Position numbers and translations under genes: made by a program. A model generated the notes under the pieces. It was not told where the DNA came from, made no database searches, and saw only the letters and a list, made by a program, of their open reading frames with translations. Shown here piece after piece: positions 8,421-16,530 of a DNA stretch of 64,000 nt; the stretch's first letter is position 1, and every line of letters begins with the position of its first letter. This DNA comes from Streptomyces sp. LX-29 (GTDB taxonomy: Bacteria > Actinomycetota > Actinomycetes > Streptomycetales > Streptomycetaceae), in NCBI RefSeq assembly GCF_029541745.1, contig NZ_CP089746.1, forward strand, positions 5,837,559-5,901,558, written 5' to 3'.

Positions 8421-9110
8421 CTATACGCGCAGCACCGACAGCTGGGTGAGTCTCGTTCCACGTGGTGGCGGCATGGGCCACAGGGCGTACGGCAGGGAGG
8501 CCCGGGGGGCGCCGGGCGCGGTGACGGCGAGCCGCCGGGCGAGCCGCAGCAGACGCACCGCGAGCAGCGCCGCCGACCAGGTGGCGAGCACCGCCAGACA
8601 GACCGAGAGGGGGTGGAGACCGCCGTGCCCGGGCTCGTCGACGGAGGCGCCCGGGTCGTACGAGGCGCCTGGGCCGGCCGCGGAGGCGGTGGCGGGGTGG
8701 CGCGAGGTGCCCGCGTCCGCCGCGGAATCCATGGCGAGCGAGCCATCAGAACCATGCGAACGATGCGAGGCGTGCTGGGCGTGCGAGCCGTGCTGGGCGT
8801 GCGGCGGGTGCGCGGCGCCCCGGAGGCGCGGCGGGTGCGGGGCGTGCGGGGCGTCCGCTGCCACGGCCACCCCGGCCGTCCGGCCGACGTGCTCCCCGGT
8901 CGTTCGGCCGACGTGCTCCCCGGCCGTCCCCTCGTGCGCGGCACGGTTTCCGTGGTGCGCGGCGGTCGCGTGGGAGCCGTCCTGCCCGCCGCTCCCGTGA
9001 CCCGTCGGGTGCCCGAGCGTGTGCATGGTGACGATGCCGAAGAGCAGCGCGGCGAGCAGCACCAGGCGGCCGCCCCAGGCGGCGGTCGGCGACTGCGGTG
9101 CGCGCGGCAT
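8421..9110 (-). CDS. DUF6153-like His-rich two-helix membrane protein
   Basis: A 229-residue protein: a first membrane helix at about residues 14-32 (LVLLAALLFGIVTMHTLGH), an extracytoplasmic region very rich in histidine (HPPHAQHGSHAQHASHRSH and similar), a second helix near residue 180 (LSVCLAVLATWSAALLAVRL), and a basic tail. The layout matches the DUF6153 family, which I recall as lying next to copper genes. The His-rich loop suggests metal binding. Start ATG at 9110 has a GGGGAAG ribosome site. The central part carries short DNA duplications (a repeated GTGCTCCCCGG block near 8890-8930). Confidence 0.75.
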   Translation of the reverse strand: MPRAPQSPTAAWGGRLVLLAALLFGIVTMHTLGHPTGHGSGGQDGSHATAAHHGNRAAHEGTAGEHVGRTTGEHVGRTAGVAVAADAPHAPHPPRLRGAAHPPHAQHGSHAQHASHRSHGSDGSLAMDSAADAGTSRHPATASAAGPGASYDPGASVDEPGHGGLHPLSVCLAVLATWSAALLAVRLLRLARRLAVTAPGAPRASLPYALWPMPPPRGTRLTQLSVLRV

Positions 9111-9161
9111 CTGTCTTCCCCCGCCTTCCCCTGGCTCCCCTGGCTTCCCTCCGGCGAAAGA

Positions 9162-9178
9162 GTACCCCGACGGGGTAT
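9162..9178 (-). promoter_or_regulatory. CsoR-type copper operator
   Basis: TACCCC, GAC, GGGGTA: a perfect G-tract inverted repeat 52 bases upstream of the His-rich membrane gene. This is the shape of CsoR operators (TACCCC-N3-GGGGTA). CsoR falls off DNA when it binds Cu(I), so the downstream pair should be copper-induced. Assignment is by motif and context only. Confidence 0.65.
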
Positions 9179-9353
9179 TGCCGCCCCGCTGGCCGGATCG
9201 CTCCGCTCCGTGCGAACGTACGATGCTTACAGCACGGGGGCAGGTAAAGAGTTGGCACGAAACGCATCCGAAACCGCGTCGCGTGATACTGGGGGCCCGG
9301 CGGCGCCCTCGCGCCCATCGAAAGAGCTGTCTGACCTGCAAGGATAGGGGACC

Positions 9354-10718
9354 ATGGATAAGCAGCAGGAGTTCGTGCTCCGTACGCTCGAAGAGCGCGA
9401 CATCCGGTTCGTGCGGCTGTGGTTCGCCGACGTCCTCGGCTTCCTGAAGTCCGTCGCGGTGGCCCCCGCCGAGCTTGAGCAGGCCTTTGACGAGGGCATC
9501 GGGTTCGACGGGTCCGCGATCGAGGGCTTCGCGCGGGTGTATGAATCCGACATGATCGCCAAGCCGGATCCCAGCACCTTCCAGATCCTGCCGTGGCGCG
9601 CCGAGGCCCCCGGAACCGCCCGCATGTTCTGCGACATCCTGATGCCGGACGGGTCCCCCTCGTACGCCGATCCGCGCTATGTGCTCAAGCGGATACTGGC
9701 CAAGACCTCCGACCTCGGGTTCACCTTCTACACCCACCCCGAGATCGAGTTCTTCCTGCTCAAGGACAAGCCGGTGGACGGCACCCGCCCGATCCCGGCC
9801 GACTCCTCCGGCTACTTCGACCACACCCCGCAGAACGTCGGCATGGACTTCCGCCGCCAGGCGATCACCATGCTCGAATCCATGGGCATCTCGGTGGAGT
9901 TCTCGCACCACGAGGGCGCCCCGGGCCAACAGGAGATCGACCTGCGCTACGCCGACGCGCTCTCCACGGCCGACAACATCATGACCTTCCGGGTGGTGAT
10001 GAAGCAGGTCGCGCTGGAGCAGGGGGTCCAGGCCACCTTCATGCCCAAGCCGTTCTCCGAGTACCCCGGCTCCGGCATGCACACCCACCTCTCCCTGTTC
10101 GAGGGGGACCGCAACGCCTTCTACGAGTCCGGCGCCGAGTTCCAGCTCTCCAAGGTCGGCCGCTCCTTCATCGCCGGCCTGCTGCGGCACGCCTCCGAGG
10201 TCTCGGCCGTCACCAACCAGTGGGTCAACTCCTACAAGCGGATCTGGGGCATCGCCCAGGGCCGTACCGCGGGCGCCGGCGGCGAGGCCCCCTCGTACAT
10301 CTGCTGGGGCCACAACAACCGCTCCGCGCTGGTCCGGGTGCCGCTCTACAAGCCCGGCAAGACCGGCTCCACCCGGGTGGAGGTCCGCTCCCTCGACTCA
10401 GGCGCCAACCCCTACCTCGCGTACGCCGTGCTCCTCGCGGCGGGCCTCAAGGGCATCGAGGAGGGCTACGAGCTCCCCGCCGGCGCCGACGACGACGTCT
10501 GGGCGCTCTCCGATGCCGAGCGCCGCTCCATGGGCATCGAGCCGCTCCCGCAGAACCTCGGCGAGGCCATCGCCCTGATGGAGCGCAGTGAACTGGTCGC
10601 CGAGACCCTCGGCGAGCACGTCTTCGACTTCTTCCTGCGCAACAAGAAGCAGGAGTGGGAGGAGTACCGCTCCGAGGTGACCCCGTACGAGCTGCGGAAG
10701 AACCTGCCGGCGCTCTAG
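9354..10718 (+). CDS. glnA2: Glutamine synthetase-like enzyme GlnA2 (gamma-glutamylpolyamine synthetase type)
   Basis: A 454-residue type I glutamine-synthetase fold: N-terminal beta-grasp (RFVRLWFADVLGFLKSVAVA), then the catalytic domain with DGSAIEGF, PEIEFFL, GSGMHTHLSL and NRSALVRVP motifs. Unlike GlnA it lacks the NLYDLPP adenylylation loop, the equivalent stretch reading ELPAGADDDVW, so it should not be a GlnE target. In S. coelicolor the corresponding protein is reported to glutamylate polyamines rather than ammonia. The start follows GGATAGGGGACC. glnE lies 59 bases downstream, the usual Streptomyces neighbourhood. Confidence 0.92.
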   Translation: MDKQQEFVLRTLEERDIRFVRLWFADVLGFLKSVAVAPAELEQAFDEGIGFDGSAIEGFARVYESDMIAKPDPSTFQILPWRAEAPGTARMFCDILMPDGSPSYADPRYVLKRILAKTSDLGFTFYTHPEIEFFLLKDKPVDGTRPIPADSSGYFDHTPQNVGMDFRRQAITMLESMGISVEFSHHEGAPGQQEIDLRYADALSTADNIMTFRVVMKQVALEQGVQATFMPKPFSEYPGSGMHTHLSLFEGDRNAFYESGAEFQLSKVGRSFIAGLLRHASEVSAVTNQWVNSYKRIWGIAQGRTAGAGGEAPSYICWGHNNRSALVRVPLYKPGKTGSTRVEVRSLDSGANPYLAYAVLLAAGLKGIEEGYELPAGADDDVWALSDAERRSMGIEPLPQNLGEAIALMERSELVAETLGEHVFDFFLRNKKQEWEEYRSEVTPYELRKNLPAL

Positions 10719-10765
10719 TCCCTTCGCGCCGCGGGTCCGGTGCCGGTGGCGGCGCACCCCCGGCG

Positions 10766-10778
10766 TAGCGTGGAGGTG
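10766..10778 (+). promoter_or_regulatory. Putative -10 element for leaderless glnE
   Basis: TAGCGT (10766-10771) is separated by six bases from the GTG at 10778. A TANNNT hexamer 6-7 bases before a start codon is the normal signature of leaderless transcripts in Streptomyces. No convincing -35 is seen. Confidence 0.45.
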
Positions 10779-13700
10779 TGCGTTTCCGCGGCGGTGGGCG
10801 GGGGCTGGGCTCGCCTCGCGGAAACGATCATGAGGGATCCATCGCGGTCACGACGTCCACGGTGATCAGGGCAGCGGTCGAGAGGCGGTATGCCGTGCTG
10901 CACGGGAGACGGGACAGCAGGTTCGGGCGGCTCCTGCGGTACGGGTTCACCGACCCGGCCGCCGCCGAGCGCCTGCTCGACCTGCCCGAGCTGGCCTGCG
11001 TACAGGGCGATCCGGTGGTGCTCGACGCGCTCGGCGCGACGGCCGATCCCGATCTGGCCCTGCGCGGGCTGGTGCGGCTGGTGGAGGCGCTGCCCGAAGG
11101 AGGCGCCGACGCCGGTGGCGCCACCGGCGAGGCGGTGGACGTCGGTTCGCGGCAGGCGCTGCTGAGCACGCTGGTCGCCGCCAAGCCGCTGCGGGACCGG
11201 CTGTTGGGGGTGTTGGGCGCCTCGGAGGCGCTCGGCGACCACCTCGCGCGGCACCCACGCGACTGGCAGTCGCTGGCGACGTACGAGTCGGCCGACCTCA
11301 ACCCCGGTACCGCCGAATTCGAGCGGGCGCTGCGGGAGGGGGTGTGGAGCGGGCCGGGCGCGGAGCGGCCGCGGGCCGACGCGCTGCGCGCCGCCTACCG
11401 GCGGGCGTTGCTCGGGATCGCCGCCCGCGATGTGTGCGGCACCGTCGACATCGCCCAGAACGCCGCCGAACTCGCCGACCTGGCCACCGCCACGCTGCGG
11501 GCCGCGCTGCGGATAGCGGCCGAGGAGGCGCCCGACGACGCGGCGGCCTGCCGGCTGGCCGTCATCGGGATGGGCAAGTGCGGCGGCCACGAGCTCAATT
11601 ACGTCTCCGACGTGGACGTCATCTTCGTGGCGGAGCCGGCCCCCGGCGACGGCGCGGGCGGCGGGGAGGGAGCCGTCGACGAGGCCACGGCGCTGCGCGC
11701 CGCCACCCGGCTCGCCGCCCGGATGATGCGGCTGTGCTCGGACGTCACCGTCGAGGGCACCATCTGGCCGGTGGACGCCAACCTCCGCCCGGAGGGCCGC
11801 AACGGCCCGCTGGTGCGGACCCTGTCCAGCCATCTCGCCTACTACCAACGCTGGGCCAAGACCTGGGAGTTCCAGGCGCTGCTGAAGGCCCGCCCGGTGG
11901 CGGGCGACCCCGACCTGGGCGCGGCGTACGTCGACGCCGTGGCACCGCTGGTCTGGCAGGCCGCCGACCGGGAGAACTTCGTCCCCGACGTCCAGCAGAT
12001 GCGCCGCCGCGTGGTGGCGAACATCCCCGTCGCCGAGGTCGACCGCGAACTGAAGCTGGGCCCCGGCGGGCTGCGCGATGTCGAGTTCGCCGTCCAGCTG
12101 CTGCAACTGGTGCACGGCCGCACCGACCCGACGCTGCGCGGCGGCTCCACCCTCGGCGCGCTCGCCGCGCTGGCGGCGGGCGGCTACGTGGGGCGCGCCG
12201 ACGCGGCCGCGCTGAACGACGCCTACCGCTTCCTGCGCTCCATGGAGCACCGCATCCAGCTGTACAAGCTGCGGCGCACCCACCTGGTCCCCGAGTACGA
12301 GGCCGACCTGCGCCGGCTGGGCCGCTCGCTCGGCTTCCGCACCGAACCCGTCACCGAGCTGGGCAAGGAGTGGCGGCAGCACGCACGCGAGGTGCGCCGG
12401 CTGCACGAGAAGCTCTTCTACCGGCCGCTGCTGGACGCCTTCGCCCAGCTGGAGCCGGGCGCCGCGCGGCTCTCCACCAAGGCCGCCGGTCAGCGGCTCG
12501 AGGCGCTCGGCTACGCCGACCCGGCAGCCGCGCTGCGCCACCTGGAGGCCCTCGCCTCCGGTGTGACCCGCAAGGCCGCCATCCAACGCACCCTGCTGCC
12601 GGTGCTGCTGGGATGGTTCGCCGACTCCGCCGACCCGGACGCCGGGCTGCTCAACTTCCGCAAGGTCTCCGACGCGCTGGGCAAGACGCCCTGGTACCTG
12701 CGGCTGCTCCGGGACGAGGGCGCGGCGGCGGAGAACCTCGCCCGGGTGCTGTCCGCCGGGCGGCTCGCCCCCGACCTGCTGCTGCGCGCCCCCGAGGCGG
12801 TCGCCATCCTGGGCGATCCGGAGGGGCTGCGGCCGCGCGGCCGCGCCGCGCTGGAGCAGGAGATCCTCGCCGCCGTCGGCCGTGCGGACGGCGGCGAACA
12901 GGCCGTGGCCGCCGCCCGGGGCGTACGCCGCCGGGAGCTGTTCCGTACCGCCGCCGCCGACCTCATCGGCGCCTATCGCAACGGGGGCGCTCCGGCGGGC
13001 GCCCCCGGCCTCCAGGGCGACGGCGGGCGACGCGACGGCGATGCCGGCGGACCGGGCGGCTTCCCGGGCCGCGCCGGCAAGGGGACGGCCGCCGGGGCGG
13101 GCCTGCGGCGCAACGGGTCCGGAGCCTCCGGCACGGCCCCGCGCAACGGGCGGGGGCAGGGGCTCCCGGCGGGCCCGGCCGGCGGCGCGGTCCCCGCCCC
13201 CGCCGACCACGACGACCTCGGCGCGGTCGTCGACCGGATCGGCGAGGCACTCACCGACATCAACGCGGCCACCCTGGCGGGCGCCCTGCGGGCGGCGGTG
13301 CGGGACACCTGGGGCGATGAGCTGCCCACCCGCTTCGCGGTGATCGGCATGGGCCGGTTCGGCGGACACGAGCTGGGCTACGGCTCGGACGCCGATGTGC
13401 TCTTCGTCCATGAGCCGCGCGAGGGCGTCGACGAGCAGGAGGCGTCCCGCGCCGCCTTCGCCGTCGCCAACGAGATGCGACGGCTCCTCCAGCTTCCCAC
13501 GGCGGATCCGCCGCTGCTCATCGACGCCGATCTGCGACCCGAGGGCAAGTCCGGACCGCTGGTGCGGACGCTGGCCTCGTACGCGGCGTACTACCGGCGC
13601 TGGTCACTGGTCTGGGAGAGCCAGGCGCTGCTGCGCGCCGAGCCGGTGTCGGGCGACCCGGAGCTGGGCGCTCGCTTCGTCGACCTCATCGACCCGCTGC

Positions 13701-14188
13701 GCTACCCGGCCGAGGGCCTCGGCGAGGACGCGGTGCGCGAGATCCGGCGACTCAAGGCGCGAATGGAGACCGAGCGGCTGCCCCGCGGCGCCGACCCGAC
13801 CACCCACACCAAGCTGGGCCGGGGCGGACTCAGCGACATCGAGTGGACCGTGCAGCTGCTCCAGATGCGGCACGGCTGGGCCGAGCCGGGCCTGCGCACC
13901 ACGCGCACCCGCGAGGCGCTGGCCGCCGCGCATGCGGCCGAGCTGATCACCACCGAGGACGCGCAGACGCTGGACGAGGCATGGCTGCTGGCCACCCGCG
14001 TGCGTAACGCGGTGATGCTGGTGCGCGGCCGCCCCGGCGACACCTTCCCGGGCGAAGCGCGCGAGCTGGCCGCGGTCGGGCGCTATCTGGGGTACGAACC
14101 GGGGCACGTCGGCGAGATGGTGGACGACTACCGCCGCACCACCCGGCGCGCGCGCCGGGTGGTGGAGCGACTCTTCTACGGCGCCTGA
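10778..14188 (+). CDS. glnE: Glutamine synthetase adenylyltransferase/deadenylase
   Basis: A 1136-residue bifunctional regulator of glutamine synthetase. It has two homologous nucleotidyltransferase halves. The N-terminal one (GKCGGHELNYVSDVDVIFV, about residues 265-285) removes AMP; the C-terminal one (GRFGGHELGYGSDADVLFV, about 857-877) adds AMP to GlnA. Between them is a helical linker and then an unusually long Gly/Ala/Pro/Arg-rich stretch (about residues 735-811) not expected in relatives of about 1000 residues. The annotated GTG start is leaderless-like. Homologues begin nearer GRRDSRFGRLLRYGFTDP, so the first 40 residues are uncertain. Its target glnA is not in the window. Confidence 0.95.
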   Translation: MRFRGGGRGLGSPRGNDHEGSIAVTTSTVIRAAVERRYAVLHGRRDSRFGRLLRYGFTDPAAAERLLDLPELACVQGDPVVLDALGATADPDLALRGLVRLVEALPEGGADAGGATGEAVDVGSRQALLSTLVAAKPLRDRLLGVLGASEALGDHLARHPRDWQSLATYESADLNPGTAEFERALREGVWSGPGAERPRADALRAAYRRALLGIAARDVCGTVDIAQNAAELADLATATLRAALRIAAEEAPDDAAACRLAVIGMGKCGGHELNYVSDVDVIFVAEPAPGDGAGGGEGAVDEATALRAATRLAARMMRLCSDVTVEGTIWPVDANLRPEGRNGPLVRTLSSHLAYYQRWAKTWEFQALLKARPVAGDPDLGAAYVDAVAPLVWQAADRENFVPDVQQMRRRVVANIPVAEVDRELKLGPGGLRDVEFAVQLLQLVHGRTDPTLRGGSTLGALAALAAGGYVGRADAAALNDAYRFLRSMEHRIQLYKLRRTHLVPEYEADLRRLGRSLGFRTEPVTELGKEWRQHAREVRRLHEKLFYRPLLDAFAQLEPGAARLSTKAAGQRLEALGYADPAAALRHLEALASGVTRKAAIQRTLLPVLLGWFADSADPDAGLLNFRKVSDALGKTPWYLRLLRDEGAAAENLARVLSAGRLAPDLLLRAPEAVAILGDPEGLRPRGRAALEQEILAAVGRADGGEQAVAAARGVRRRELFRTAAADLIGAYRNGGAPAGAPGLQGDGGRRDGDAGGPGGFPGRAGKGTAAGAGLRRNGSGASGTAPRNGRGQGLPAGPAGGAVPAPADHDDLGAVVDRIGEALTDINAATLAGALRAAVRDTWGDELPTRFAVIGMGRFGGHELGYGSDADVLFVHEPREGVDEQEASRAAFAVANEMRRLLQLPTADPPLLIDADLRPEGKSGPLVRTLASYAAYYRRWSLVWESQALLRAEPVSGDPELGARFVDLIDPLRYPAEGLGEDAVREIRRLKARMETERLPRGADPTTHTKLGRGGLSDIEWTVQLLQMRHGWAEPGLRTTRTREALAAAHAAELITTEDAQTLDEAWLLATRVRNAVMLVRGRPGDTFPGEARELAAVGRYLGYEPGHVGEMVDDYRRTTRRARRVVERLFYGA

Positions 14189-14310
14189 GCAGGCACCCGA
14201 GCCGGCCCTGAGCCGCTGGCCGAGCCGCGCTCGGAAGGAGCCGTCTCGGACGGAACCCGCTCCGTCGGCCGGATCGCTCGGACTCCGCCCGCTCGGCGCG
14301 CTCGGCCCAC

Positions 14311-14331
14311 CGGCGGGGACCGGACCCGCCG
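14311..14331. terminator. Weak hairpin between glnE and the PAP2 gene
   Basis: CGGCGGG, loop GACCGGA, CCCGCCG, between convergent genes. It is the best stem seen in 14189-14335; short, so only a candidate. Confidence 0.4.
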
Positions 14332-14335
14332 AGGG

Positions 14336-15352
14336 TCAGGGCTGGACCCGTTCGGCCCGGGCGGGAGCCGCGGGCGGGGACGACACGGCCTCGGCGTCGA
14401 CCGGCTGGGGCGCCGGCCGCCCCGGCTCGGTGTGGGAGCGCTCCCACACCGCGGTGGACCGCCCCGTCGCGGCCGGCTCCGGCTCCCTCGTCGGCTCCGG
14501 CGTCGGCTCCGGCCCGGCCACCGCCACCCGCTTCGGCAGTCGGTGCGCCAGCGCCCCGTACCACGCGTACGACAGCGTGAAACCGAAGCTCAGGCAGAGC
14601 GTGCCGCCGACCGCGTCCAGCCAGAAGTGGTTGGCGGTGGCGACGATGACGACGAGCGTCGCCACCGGGTAGAGCAGCCCCAGCGTCTTCACCCACACCG
14701 GGCGGGCCAGCACGGCGATGGTGACGCCGCACCACAGCGACCAGCCGATGTGCATCGACGGCATCGCCGCGTACTGGTTGGACATGTCGGCCAGGTTGCC
14801 CGAGGCCATCGAGCCCCAGGTGTGGTGCAGCACGACCGTGTCGATGAAGCCCCCGCCGGTCATCAGACGTGGCGGGGCGAGTGGGAAGAGGTAGTAGCCG
14901 AGCAGGGCGACGCCCGTGGTGGCGAACAGGATCAGGCGAACTGCCGCATACCGCCCCGGATGCCAGCGGTAGAGCCACACGAGGACGCCGATGGTGACGA
15001 TGAAGTGCAGCGTCGCGTAGTAGTAGTTCATGCCGACGACGAGCCAGTCGACCGAGTCGACGGCGTGGTTGACGGAGCGCTCGAAGGCCAGACCGAGCCG
15101 GTGCTCCCAGTCCCAGATCCAGTCGGCGTTGCGCATCGCCTCGCCGCGCTGCTCCGGCACCGCGTTGCGGATCAGGGAGTACGTCCAGTAGCTGGCGGCG
15201 ATGAGCAGGATCTCGAACCACAGTCGCGGTCTGCGCGGAGCCCGCAGCCGGGCCAGCAGGGTATGACGCACCGCCGGGCGGTCCTCGGCCTCCTCGATGG
15301 GTGAGGGGGTGGCCGTCCGTCCTTCCGGGGTCCTCGCAGTCACGTCACCCAT
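14336..15352 (-). CDS. PAP2-superfamily membrane phosphatase (PAP2_3 / inositolphosphotransferase-like)
   Basis: A 338-residue polytopic membrane protein with about six helices. The phosphatase signature is split as PLAPPRL, then AMPSMHIGWSLW (the SxxH pair), then TANHFWLDAVGG (the catalytic His and Asp). This spacing is typical of the PAP2_3 (Aur1/Ipt1-like) group common in actinobacteria, acting on lipid phosphates or transferring phospho-inositol head groups. The N-terminal 40 and C-terminal 60 residues are hydrophilic and low-complexity. The same gene lies between glnE and malR in S. coelicolor as far as I recall. Confidence 0.82.
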   Translation of the reverse strand: MGDVTARTPEGRTATPSPIEEAEDRPAVRHTLLARLRAPRRPRLWFEILLIAASYWTYSLIRNAVPEQRGEAMRNADWIWDWEHRLGLAFERSVNHAVDSVDWLVVGMNYYYATLHFIVTIGVLVWLYRWHPGRYAAVRLILFATTGVALLGYYLFPLAPPRLMTGGGFIDTVVLHHTWGSMASGNLADMSNQYAAMPSMHIGWSLWCGVTIAVLARPVWVKTLGLLYPVATLVVIVATANHFWLDAVGGTLCLSFGFTLSYAWYGALAHRLPKRVAVAGPEPTPEPTREPEPAATGRSTAVWERSHTEPGRPAPQPVDAEAVSSPPAAPARAERVQP

Positions 15353-15386
15353 AGGGCAACAGTCTGCCAGACCTGGCTATGCCAGA

Positions 15387-16505
15387 TCATCCGGAGGTAC
15401 GGTCTTCGTCGCTTCTGTCCGACTTCGGTGTGGAGTCGGCCCATCTGGTGGGGGCGTCGTCGGCCGCGTTCGCCTCGCCGCCGGGGGCGCTCCGCTGGGC
15501 CGAGGCGGTGGAGCCGCGCACCACCAGCTCGGGCAGGAAGACGAACTCGCTGTGCGGGGCGGGAGTGCCCCCGATCTCCTCCAGCAGCGCCCGCACCGCC
15601 GCCTGCCCCATCGGCTGCACCGGCTTTCGAATGGTGGTCAGCGGCGGATCGGTGAACGCTATGAGGGGAGAGTCGTCGAAGCCGACGACGGAGATGTCCC
15701 GCGGGACCGCGAGCCCCTGCTGCCGGGCGGCCCGGATGGCACCCAGTGCCATCATGTCGCTGGCGCAGATGATCGCGGTGCAGCCGCGCTCTATCAGCGC
15801 GGTCGCCGCCGCCTGGCCGCCCTCCAGCGTGTAGAGGGAGTGCTGGATGAGCTCCTCGGACTGCCGGGCCGTCAGCCCCAGCTGCTCCCGCATGCCGCGC
15901 TGGAACCCCTCGATCTTCCGCAGCACCGGCACGAACCGCTTGGGGCCCAGCGCCAGCCCGATCCGGGTGTGGCCCAGCGAGACGAGGTGGGTGACCGCCA
16001 GCAGCATCGCCGCCCGGTCGTCGGGGGAGATGAAGGGGGCCCGCACCTTGGGCGAGAAGCCGTCCACGAGCACGAACGGCACGCCCTGCCCGCGCAGCTG
16101 GTCGTAGCGCTGCATATCGGCGCTGGTGTCGGCGTGCAGCCCGGAGACGAAGATGATCCCGGCGACTCCGCGGTCCACCAGCATCTCGGTCAGCTCGTCC
16201 TCGGTGGAGCCGCCGGGGGTCTGGGTGGCCAGCACCGGGGTGTACCCCTGGCGCGTCAGCGCCTGTCCGATGACCTGCGCCAGCGCCGGAAAGATGGGGT
16301 TCTCCAGCTCCGGGGTGATCAGCCCGACCAGTCCGGCGCTGCGCTGCCGCAGCCGGACCGGCCGTTCGTAGCCCAGCACGTCGAGCGCGGCCAGCACGGA
16401 TTCGCGGGTGGCCGCGGCCACTCCCGGCTTGCCGTTGAGCACGCGGCTGACTGTGGCTTCGCTGACCCCCGCCTGGGCTGCGATGTCGGCAAGCCGTGCG
16501 GTCAT
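15387..16505 (-). CDS. malR: LacI-family maltose repressor MalR (Reg1)
   Basis: A 372-residue regulator. The N-terminal HTH and hinge read ARLADIAAQAGVSEATVSRV then LNGKPGVAA; the rest is a periplasmic-binding-like ligand domain (GFDDSPLIAFTDPPLTT near the C-terminus). It closely resembles S. coelicolor/S. lividans MalR/Reg1, which represses malE and amylase and chitinase genes until maltodextrins appear. I take the ATG at 16505 because homologues start MTARLADI; eight more codons are open upstream. It lies 25 bases after the alpha-glucosidase gene aglA1, in the same operon. The C-terminal 35 residues are polar and probably disordered. Confidence 0.93.
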   Translation of the reverse strand: MTARLADIAAQAGVSEATVSRVLNGKPGVAAATRESVLAALDVLGYERPVRLRQRSAGLVGLITPELENPIFPALAQVIGQALTRQGYTPVLATQTPGGSTEDELTEMLVDRGVAGIIFVSGLHADTSADMQRYDQLRGQGVPFVLVDGFSPKVRAPFISPDDRAAMLLAVTHLVSLGHTRIGLALGPKRFVPVLRKIEGFQRGMREQLGLTARQSEELIQHSLYTLEGGQAAATALIERGCTAIICASDMMALGAIRAARQQGLAVPRDISVVGFDDSPLIAFTDPPLTTIRKPVQPMGQAAVRALLEEIGGTPAPHSEFVFLPELVVRGSTASAQRSAPGGEANAADDAPTRWADSTPKSDRSDEDRTSG

Positions 16506-16530
16506 GGGATTGGACTGTACCGGTCGCATG

